In this document: positions 55,706-64,000 of the stretch, one piece after another
Layout: every line of letters starts with the position of its first letter
How positions within the stretch are numbered: the stretch's first letter is position 1
Assembly (NCBI RefSeq): GCF_000715075.1
Contig: NC_134097.1
Span: 125,548,997 to 125,612,996, forward strand
From: Nicotiana tabacum
Taxonomy: Eukaryota; Streptophyta; Magnoliopsida; Solanales; Solanaceae
Direction of reading: 5' to 3'
DNA length: 64,000 bases
Position numbers and translations under genes: made by a program
Notes under the pieces: model-generated
Seen by the model: only the letters and a program-made list of their open reading frames with translations
Databases searched by the model: none
What the model was told of the DNA's origin: nothing

Positions 55706-58700
55706 TGTGATGACCAAAGAGGTCATCACTTGTTTTTAAAGGAAATTCTACGTTCCGAGGTTTTAAAAACCTCTTTTAGTATCACCTCGATTTGCTTGCG
55801 CAGTCCGGGCGCGTAGCAGGAAAGCTTATATGTGAAAATCTGTGAAAAATAATAAGTTTTGACTATAAAATGAATTAATTTGACTTCGGTCATAATTTTG
55901 GGTAAACGGACCCGGACCCATGATTTGATGATCCCGGAGGGTCCGTAGGAAAATATGGGACTTGGGTGTATGCCCGGAATTGAATTCCGAGGTCCCAAGC
56001 CCGAGAAATGAATTTTTAAAAAAAATTGTTTTCTGAAATTATTTAATGGATTTGGAAATGAATTTTGATTAGAACATGTTGGTATCGGGCCCGTATTTTG
56101 GTTTCGGCACCCGGTACAGGTCTTATATGTGATTTAAGATAATTTTGTGAAGTTGATAAGAAACGGAATCTGTTTGACGTTATTCAGACCTTAAATGCAA
56201 AATTTGATGTTTAAAGAAGTTTTAGGAAAACTTTATTGATTTTGAGGTTTAATTCATAGTTGTTGATGTTATTTTAGTGATTTGAATGCACGAGCGAGTC
56301 CGTATGATGTTTTTAGGGTGGTGTGCACGTTTTGTTTGGAGCCTCAATAGGTCGCGAGGTGAAATTTTGGACTTAAGGAATTGCAGGCCTGCAGGCATCG
56401 CATTTCCCAACTTCCCTTCGCAATTCGCAATTCGCATTTCCCAACCTCCCTTCGCAATTCCCAGTTCACATTTCCCAACCTCCCTTTGCAATTTCCAGTT
56501 CGCATTTTCCAACCTCCCTTCGCAATTCTCAGTTTGCATTTCCCAACTCCCCTTCGCAATTCCCAAGCCAGCAGAGGTCGGGGTTCGCAATTGCGAACCC
56601 CTGTTCGCAATTCCCATACCTGCGACCTGCAACTTTATACTTAGACGATTTTAAACCCATTTTTCCTATTCTCTCAAAACATAAACATACTAGGGCGATT
56701 TTTCAAAGGCTTCTTCTCCAAATCAATTGTAAGTCGTTTTTAACTAGTTTTCTTCAATCATTAACATCTTTTAACATAATTTCAACTTAAAATCAATGAT
56801 TTTCATGGGGAAAATTGGGTGCTTTGGGTAGAACCTAGGTTTTTCAAAAATTGGGGATTTGGACCTCGATTTGAGGTCCGATTTCAAAATAAATTATATA
56901 TTTGGGGTCGTGGGGGAATGGGTAATCGGGTTTTGGCTCGAACCTCGGGTTTTGACCATGTGGGCTCGGGGGCAGTTTTTGACTTTTTAGGCAAAACTTT
57001 AAAAAACTCATTTTCATGCATTGGGCTTGATTAATTTAGTATTTATTGATGTAATTAAGTAACTTGTGGCTAGATACGAGTGAATTGGTGGTGGAATCAA
57101 GGAGTAAAGCTATAATTGAAACGCGAATTGTGTTCGTGGCATCGAGGTAAGTGTTTGGTCTAACCTTAGCTTGAGGGATTAGGAGTTGTGTCCTACTTTC
57201 TATTTGTTTCTTGCTGAGTACGACGTTTAGGCATGGTGACGAGTATCTATACGTTGGTGTCGAGCATGACCATGAGCTTTATATTGTGATTTTCATGACT
57301 TCGGTGTATTATTCATGCCTTGGTGAAGGTATCTATTGTTGTGTCAAGTTTGTGGAAAGAATTGTGACATATGAACATTGAGGAGCGTTGGCTCAAGTTG
57401 TATAACGAATTGTGAAAGTATAAGTGATAATTGAACCTCTAGAGCATTGGCTCGAGTTGTGAAGTGAATTGTGAAGTAAAAGTGAGAAAGAGGAGACATC
57501 ATTATGTTGCCCCCTTGACGGGCTATGTTGAGTTGTGGTTCCCTTGCATTGTGTTCTTAATTGGTATTATGGATGCCTAGGTTGATGATTCTTTGTGTTG
57601 GGTAAGGGTTATGGTTATTCTCGGGTAGTAAGTTTGATTATAGCTGAGGTAGTTAGATGTTAGAACAAATTTGGTTATAGCTGAGGTAGTTAGATGTTGT
57701 AACAAGTTTGATTATAACTGAGGTAGTTAGATGTCGGAACAAGTTTGGTTATAACTGTTTCTCCCTTGCCGGGATGTAATTACTTATGCTATCGAATCCC
57801 TTGCCGGGATAGTGTAGACCTTATTTATCCCTTGTCGGGACTCTCGTTATAATTGTAAATATTATATGTGGATCGGGTTGCACGCCGCAACAATATTATA
57901 TGTGGATCGGGTTGCACGCCGCAACATTGTTATATGTGGATCGGGTTGCAAGCCGCAACAATATTTTATGTGGATCGGGTTGCACGCCGCAACAATGATA
58001 AATGATATGGATCGGGTTGCACGCCACAACAGTGTCGTTATCTATTGGGATCGGATTACGCGCCGCAACAATTATTGATACAAGTATGTTTGGTTTGGAT
58101 ATTAGTTTCTTTTGTTTTTCTATGAATTCTAAACTGCCCTTAGACTGTTACTTTGGATTTACTGTTAATACTGGTATACCCCTGCAACATGTTTCCCCCT
58201 CCCACCTTTACTTGCTTATTCCTGCTTTACTTTTAGCTGTATATTATATAACTGCACAGGTTTATTTGGGAGTCTGGTCCTAGCCTCGTCACTACTTCGC
58301 CGGGGTTAGGCTAGGCACTTACCAGCATGTGGGGTCGATTGTGCTGATACTATACTCTGCACTCTTTTGTGAAGACCTCAATGTTGTAGACTTCGGACCG
58401 TAGTGGAATTGCTGATTCTAGTTCATCAGGAGGCCCGAGGTAGTCCTGCAGGCGTCCGCAAACCCTGTCGTCTCCCTCTATCCCTATTTCCTGTTTCATT
58501 TTCCTTTTATTCAGAAACAATGTATTGTTATTTCTTCAGATTTTGTATGTAACAATCTTAGACCGTCTGTGACACTATGACACCAGGTTTTGGGTGGTCA
58601 AGGCTTAAGTATTTGTAATAGATACAAATTTCATATATTTTATTATGGTCTTCCTCTTAAATTTAGATTTTCGCTTTTATCACATTATCACCTTATATTT

Positions 58701-58812
58701 GTTAAAAAGAAATAATTGGGTGAAGAAGTAAGTAGTTAATGGATTGGCTTGCCTAGCTCACATTAGTAGGCGCCATCACGACTCTCGAGGGTGGGAAATC
58801 CGGGTCGTGACA
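55706..58812 (+). repeat. 3' LTR of element C
   Basis: 3,107 bp, TGTGATGACC to GGTCGTGACA. A perfect 9-bp hairpin opens it: GTGATGACC (55707-55715) and GGTCATCAC (55721-55729) with a 5-base loop. The TTCGCAATTCCC array is at 56395-56640, GAGGTAGTTAGATGT units are at about 57645-57740 and the GGGTTGCACGCCGCAAC array is at 57870-58075. Confidence 0.94.
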
Positions 58813-58868
58813 CTCGGTCTAGAAAAAAAAGGGATTGGATCCCCTCCAGTACTATTTTGTCCAGTAAT

Positions 58869-61837
58869 TGTCACAACCCTAAATCGGACCCTGTCGTGAT
58901 GGCGCCTCTTGTGAAATAAGTCTAGCCGACACAAACCCCCAAACCAACTAAACAGTTATAATAATTCATTTTTAAGGCATTAATAAGCTATAAATCCCAA
59001 ATATATAGAGTAGAATAGAACAATGCGGAAAAAACACAGCTCGACATCGGGGTGTCACCAGTCATGGGAATCTAAAATTCCTTCTAAGAGTATAAAAATG
59101 ACCACATAGTCTAATACAAAGCTAGTACAAAGGAAAATAAAGATAGGAAGGAGAAGCACTGGGCTGCAAACGCGGAGCAGCTACCTAGTCAACTCCGAAC
59201 AAGCCTGCTGTGAAAGCAAATCAGCACTCGCTGGCGTGACCCGAGACTCCTGAATTTAAACACAGGGTGCAGAGAGTAATGTGAGTACACCAACTCAGTA
59301 AGTAATAAAAGTAAAGGAAGTTGAGCGATAAGAAAATACGTAAAACACAACATAATGCTACAACAAAACAGTATAAAACCAGTACAGTGCAATAAAACAG
59401 TAAAAGCTCGTAAAAACACCTTAGTTCAGTGAAAACCTCTTTAAAAAATCTTTTAGTAGTTCAAACAAGTGAATGGAAATAGGGAGAAAAAGATAGAACA
59501 TAAATCAGCCCCTCAGGCAAAATACCAATAGAACCAGCCCCTCGGGCTATCTCACAATCACTCATATCAGCCCCTCGGGCAATACATGGAACAACATCAG
59601 CCCCTCGGGCTATATCACATCTCACACTGGGTACCCGCGCTCACTAGGGGTGTGCAGACTCCGGAGGGGCTCTTACAGCCCAAGCACTGTAACAAGCCAT
59701 CTCGTGGCATGATCAAACTGGTCCTCGACCTCATATTCATGAATCAGTATAACATCGCTGCAACGCGCAGCCCTATCCAATAATATCCTTACAACATAGG
59801 CCCTCGGCCTCACTTAGTCAGAAATCTCTCAAAGCCACTCGGGCATAATAAAACATGATGCTCAGCCCAAAATATCATTTAAAATGTCAAAACGGAGTAA
59901 ATATGGTTGAGTTATGAAAATAATAGAATACAGCATGACTGAGTACAAATATGAAGTCAAAGCAGTGAGGAATAATAGTAAAAATCCCCTAAGGGTCCAA
60001 AATAGTTGGCACGAGGCCCAATATGGCATTTGGCCCAAAACATGATAATACTTTCCAAAATACAATGATAGCAAACAGTTTTCGATCAAATACACAATAT
60101 AATAGTCATACGGGACGGACTAAGTCACAATCCCTAACGGTGCACAACCCCACGCTCGTCATCTAGCGTGTGTGTCACCTCAAAGTAGCACAATGATGTG
60201 AAATCCGGGGTTACATACCCTCTAGACAACATTTACAATCATTACTTACCTCTATCCAGTCCAAACTCTAGTTCGCAACGTCTTTGCCTCTCGAATCGAC
60301 CTCCGGATGCTCCAAATCTAACAAAAAACAGATTTATACCATTTAAATATGCTAAAGAAACAAAGCCCACTGAAAATAACCAATTTACATCGAAAAATTC
60401 CGAAATTGGCCAAACCCGACCCTCAGGCCCACGTCTCGGATTCCGATAAAATCACAAAACTAGAATCCTTACACTCTCACGAGTTCATACATATCAAACA
60501 CATCAAAATTCGACAACAAGTGACCTCTCAAATCCCTAGATTTAGGTCTCTATTTTTCAAGCCCTAACATCCAATTTTAGGCTTTAGATTCCACAAATTC
60601 CATGTTCAGTTAGGTAGAAATCACATTAGGATCGAGTATTAAGTCCATAAATCTTACCTCAAAGTGTTTCCCCTTGATCCCCTCTTCAATCCTCCTCAAA
60701 AAGCTTCAAAATCACTCAACAATGGTGAAACATAGACTCAAAATCACGGAAATGGTCTTTTAAACATTCTGCCCAGCTATTCACGATCCTACTTCGCGCA
60801 CGCGGTCAACGCCTCGCGTTCGCGAAGCACAAACTTACGTCGACCACTTTTTCCTTCATTGGGAACGCTACACCATGCACGAGAAAGCAAATCTTTAGCT
60901 TCTCAACCCATCGCGAATGCGACTACCAGCTCGCGAACGCGAAGAACAATCATCTAAGACCCAGCTGCTCACCTTTCCCCTACGCGAACACGACAAATCC
61001 CTCGCGAACGCGATGACCACTGACCTCAGCCCTTCGCTAATGCGAGACCACCTTCGCGAACGCGAAGGCCAACTCCACTACCTCACATTCTAACCCTTCA
61101 CGAACGCGAGGGTCCACCTGCGAACCAAAGAACAACTGTCTGCAACACCAACAACAGATTTTTCTGCAACTTTTTCAACTTGAATTAATTCATTCAACAA
61201 TCCAAAATTCACCCGAGGCCTCCGGGATCTCAACCAAATATGCCAACAAATCCCATTACCTCATTCAAACTTGTTACAACCTTTAGAATGCTCAAAACAA
61301 CATCAAAACACCAAAATTACATCGGATTCAAGCCTAAGAATTCCAAAAACTTCCAAATTCTGCTTTCGATCAAAAAGTCTATCAAACCCCGTTCGAATGA
61401 GCTGAAATTTTGCACACACGTCACAAATGACACAACGGACCTTCTCCAACTTCCAGAATTCCATTCCGGTCCCTATATCAAAATCTCACCTACCAACCGG
61501 AAAACGCCAAAATTCCAATTTCGCCAATTCAAGCCAAAATCTACTCCGGACCTCCAAAACACATTACGATAACGCTCCTAAGTCCCAAATCACCTCCCGA
61601 AGCTATCCGAGCCATCAGAATTCACATTCGAGCCCTTTTTCACACAAGTCAATATCCGGTTGACTTTTCCAGCTCAAGCTTACTCAAAAGAGACTAAGTG
61701 TCTCAAACCTTACCAAAACGTCTCCGAACCAGAACCAACCAATCTGATAACACATAATGCAGCTGAACAAGACAATAAGAAGCAGAAATGGGGGAAACGG
61801 AGCGGTAACTCATGAAACGACCGGTCGGATCGTTACA
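58869..61837 (-). mobile_element. Solo LTR of a second Gypsy-like family
   Basis: 2,969 bp flanked by the perfect duplication GTAAT (58864-58868 and 61838-61842). On its own strand it starts TGTAACGATCCGACCGG and ends TAGGGTTGTGACA, so it differs from the LTRs of elements A-C yet shares their plan. The array slot at 59505-59610 holds CAGCCCCTCGGGC units, and a GCGAACGCGAAG palindromic slot lies at 60785-61120. A 10-bp palindrome CGACCGGTCG lies at the start. No internal region remains. Confidence 0.92.
60785..61120. repeat. Palindromic array in the second LTR family
   Basis: Units such as CTCGCGAACGCGA, TTCGCGAACGCGAAGG and TCGCGTTCGCGAAGC, the same kind as in element A although the surrounding LTR is of a different family. 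Confidence 0.85.
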
Positions 61838-61921
61838 GTAATCTTCAATGGAATGTTTGATATGTGCGACGTGGACAAAATATAATGAATGGTTTGGATT
61901 TGTTCTATCGTTCATGGCCCC

Positions 61922-61982
<61 letters not shown>

Positions 61983-62606
61983 CGAACGGCAAACTTAAAT
62001 TTACTTTAAATGACATGATTGCTAATTTTTTTTTTTAATTTCCTTTACAATGCAATACCAAGTATTTTTTTAATTGTAGTTTAGTTGTAATCGTTTGTAA
62101 AAAATGAATGCTTTTTAACATAACATGTGATTTCTGGCGTACTAATTGATATTGTTTTATTCTATAAACTTTAGTGCTATTTTAATTTATTATTAATTAA
62201 TGAAATTCATTATTTAATGAAATTTTCAGCCGGAAGAAAATATTTTAGTTGATTTCTTACATTAGTAATAGAAAAATGAATTACTGGAAATTGCCTAACA
62301 AAAACAAAAAGAATTATGGGAAATTGGAAAGGAATAGAAGTTTATTACAATTATAAACAACTTTATACTACAATGACGCACACTCAATATTCTTTTATCA
62401 TAAAAAATAACTTCAATAGTTTAAAATTCAAAGTAATAGTTTTGCCGAAAAACTTATTTTGAGTAATAGAACATTCCAAACCATTGATTATATTTTGTCC
62501 AGCACATATCAAACATTCCATTGAAGATTACTGGACAAAATAGTACTGGAGGGGATCCAATCCCGGTAAAAGTATACTGGTTTTAGTTATGCTGACATAT
62601 TTCTTA

Positions 62607-63127
62607 TCCATTGTTTGGTTTGATGTATTAAAGCATTGCACAATTTCTAAAAGAATTATTTGTTACAAAAATACTCTCAAAACCAGTCCATCACTCTAAC
62701 TTTTTAAAAGAAATATATGTTGAGAAATGTTTTTATATGAAAAAATTTTAAGAAAATTATTTGATTTATCTACCTATATTATAATATAGAACTGCATATT
62801 TATATATAAAAAGAAAATATGCTAAGTATTTATTTATTTACTAGGGATATAATTTTACTTTTGACTACTTGGATTATTTTAAACTTTTATTAATATGAAG
62901 GACAATTTTGTCTTTAACTAAGCTAATGCATGCATTAAAATCCACTGCATTATTAATACCATGGTTTTCTATGCATTAGCTATGCATAGAATAATACCAA
63001 ATAGGATGTATAACTAATGCTTGCATAACTAATGCATAAGTTAATAATATCTACCAAACAAGATATTATTAATACACAAAACTAATGCATGCATTATTTT
63101 ATCTAATGCATTCTACCAAACGACCCC
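62607..63127. mobile_element. Tourist-like (PIF/Harbinger) MITE
   Basis: 521 bp flanked by TTA (62604-62606 and 63128-63130). The right end, inverted, reads GGGGTCGTTTGGTAGAATG and the left end TCCATTGTTTGGTTTGATG; both share the GTTTGGT core typical of Tourist-type ends. The interior near the right end is full of ATGCAT words. No coding capacity. Confidence 0.7.
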
Positions 63128-63130
63128 TTA

Positions 63131-63445
63131 AAGAGATGCACCAAATAACCATCGCATCATATGATACTTTGAGCTTGGATGCACGTACATATATATATAT
63201 ATATAACAAAATTATGCATAATGTAGGGGAAAAAATATGAGTTGTCGTGCCCCATAAAACTCCCAAGATACGCCCCCATGTAAATCGTGCATCTTTTGAT
63301 ATTTCATGGTATTCATGAGTTTATTACTTTTTCCTTTTGAGAAAAACTAAAAATTCAGGTTTAATTGAAGCATAAGAGTTAAACTTTTTAATTTTTAGTC
63401 TCAACTCAAACGTTGATTTCTTAATCTTATAAAATATAATTTATG
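63131..63445. other. AT-rich spacer
   Basis: Nothing recognised except a short (TA)n at about 63189-63205. Confidence 0.5.
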
Positions 63446-64000
63446 TGCGATGACCCAAAAGGTCATCACTTGCTTTTAAATTGAAATCAGTATTTTCAAG
63501 GCCTTGAAAACCTCATGTAGCATCACCTCAATTTGCGTGCACAGTCGGGGCGCGTAGCCAGAAAGCTTATATGTGAAAATCTGTGAAAAATGATAAATTT
63601 TGACTGTAAAATGAGTTAATTTGAATTCGGTCAACGTTTTGGGTAAACAGACCCGGACCCGTAATTTGACGGTCCCAGAGGGTCCGTAGGAAAATATGGG
63701 ACTTGGACGTATGCCCGGAATCGAATTCCGAGGTCCCAACCCCGAGAAATAGTATTTTAAAGAAAATTATTTTCTGAAATTGTTTAATGGAATTTGATTA
63801 GAACAGGATGGTATCGGGCCCGTATTTTGGTTCCGGCGTACGGTACAGGTCTTATATATGATTTAAGATGATTATGTGGAATTTGGTGAAAAACGGATGT
63901 CATTTGACGTGATTCGGACCTAAATTGCAAAAATTTATGTTTTAAGAAGTTTGAGGAAGTTCTTTGGTTTTGAGGTTTAATTCGTTGTTATTGAGGTTAT
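63446..64000 (+). repeat. 5' part of another Gypsy-family LTR, cut by window end
   Basis: Starts TGCGATGACCC (a variant of TGTGATGACC), with the hairpin GATGACC/GGTCATC, followed by sequence closely matching the first 550 bases of the LTRs of element C (GGGTAAACAGACCCGG, CCGAGGTCCCAA). The element continues beyond the window. Confidence 0.9.

Larger units (their letters stand above)
48393..58812 (+). mobile_element. Ty3/Gypsy chromovirus-like retrotransposon C
   Basis: Third member of the family, flanked by CTAGG (48388-48392) and CTCGG (58813-58817), a 5-bp duplication with one mismatch. 5' LTR 48393-51621, PBS 51625-51636, gag remnant, protease, RT, RNase H, integrase, chromodomain-like tail, PPT, 3' LTR 55706-58812. 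It is not interrupted by other elements. Most of gag, with its zinc knuckle, is deleted. The RT catalytic Asp pair is mutated and many stops are present. Confidence 0.94.
58831..62564. mobile_element. Foldback/TIR element split by a solo LTR
   Basis: Terminal inverted repeats of about 100 bp beginning GGGATTGGATCCCCTCC: the left arm runs 58831-58868 and resumes at 61843-61910, and the right arm is 62464-62564. The element is about 760 bp once the solo LTR is removed. The arms differ by a 4-base indel and a few substitutions. The interior holds a (TA)n tract (about 61925-61977) and AT-rich sequence without coding. Long TIRs suggest a Mutator-like or foldback MITE. I could not see a convincing target duplication. 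Confidence 0.85.

Noticed and set aside
60198..61663. Several frames of 70-110 codons in the second-family solo LTR
   Set aside because: They lie wholly in the LTR and overlap the palindromic array; no known domain.

Overview
This window is plant nuclear DNA, most likely Solanaceae and possibly Nicotiana. That is an inference from the repeat families; there is no marker gene to prove it. It is typical repeat-filled intergenic chromatin: AT-rich spacers, long-LTR Ty3/Gypsy retrotransposons nested in one another, several DNA transposons and MITEs, and one intact-looking host gene. That gene is an intronless SAUR (small auxin-up RNA) gene at 7889-8308 on the minus strand.

Layout. 1-2354: AT-rich spacer with a 130-bp tandem duplication and a (TA)n tract. 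2355-5484: solo LTR (minus; TSD GTATC). 5485-7888: spacer holding a probable TIR element (about 6393-7542) full of hairpin-forming tandem repeats. 7889-8530: SAUR gene and promoter. 8530-11681: AT-rich spacer with a diverged direct duplication of about 500 bp and a hAT MITE with a perfect 8-bp TSD. 11682-29310: retrotransposon A (plus; TSD ACTAT). Its 5' LTR is split by a 3.7-kb hAT transposon (12530-16208, TSD ACGCGAAC) and its pol by an antisense solo LTR (22086-25114, TSD ATGAT). 29311-32136: spacer with MITE copies and a Pol III-like promoter relic. 32137-48011: retrotransposon B (minus). Its 3' LTR is split by retrotransposon D (32950-39434, minus), an LTR element with 4.5 kb of interior and no recognisable coding. 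48012-48392: short spacer. 48393-58812: retrotransposon C (plus). 58831-62564: a DNA element with TIRs of about 100 bp, split by a solo LTR of another family (58869-61837, TSD GTAAT). 62607-63127: Tourist-like MITE. 63446-64000: start of another LTR, cut by the window edge.

Elements A, B and C are degenerate members of one chromovirus-type Gypsy family. They share 2.8-3.2-kb LTRs, a primer binding site matching initiator tRNA-Met, the order protease-RT-RNase H-integrase, and a chromodomain-like C-terminus. All three are dead: they carry in-frame stops, frameshifts and gag deletions, and the RT active site is damaged in B and C. Most stops are CAG to TAG or CGA to TGA changes, as expected from deamination of methylated cytosine.

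The most unusual signals lie in the LTRs. Each has two tandem-array slots at matching positions whose unit sequence differs between subfamilies: a palindromic CGCGAACGCG / TCGCAAATGCGA / TTCGCAATTCCC slot, and a GGGTTGCACGCCGCAAC / CATCACCCTTCGTGC / CAGCCCCTCGGGC slot. The LTR ends also carry hairpins. Two of the later insertions (the hAT element and element D) landed inside these arrays.
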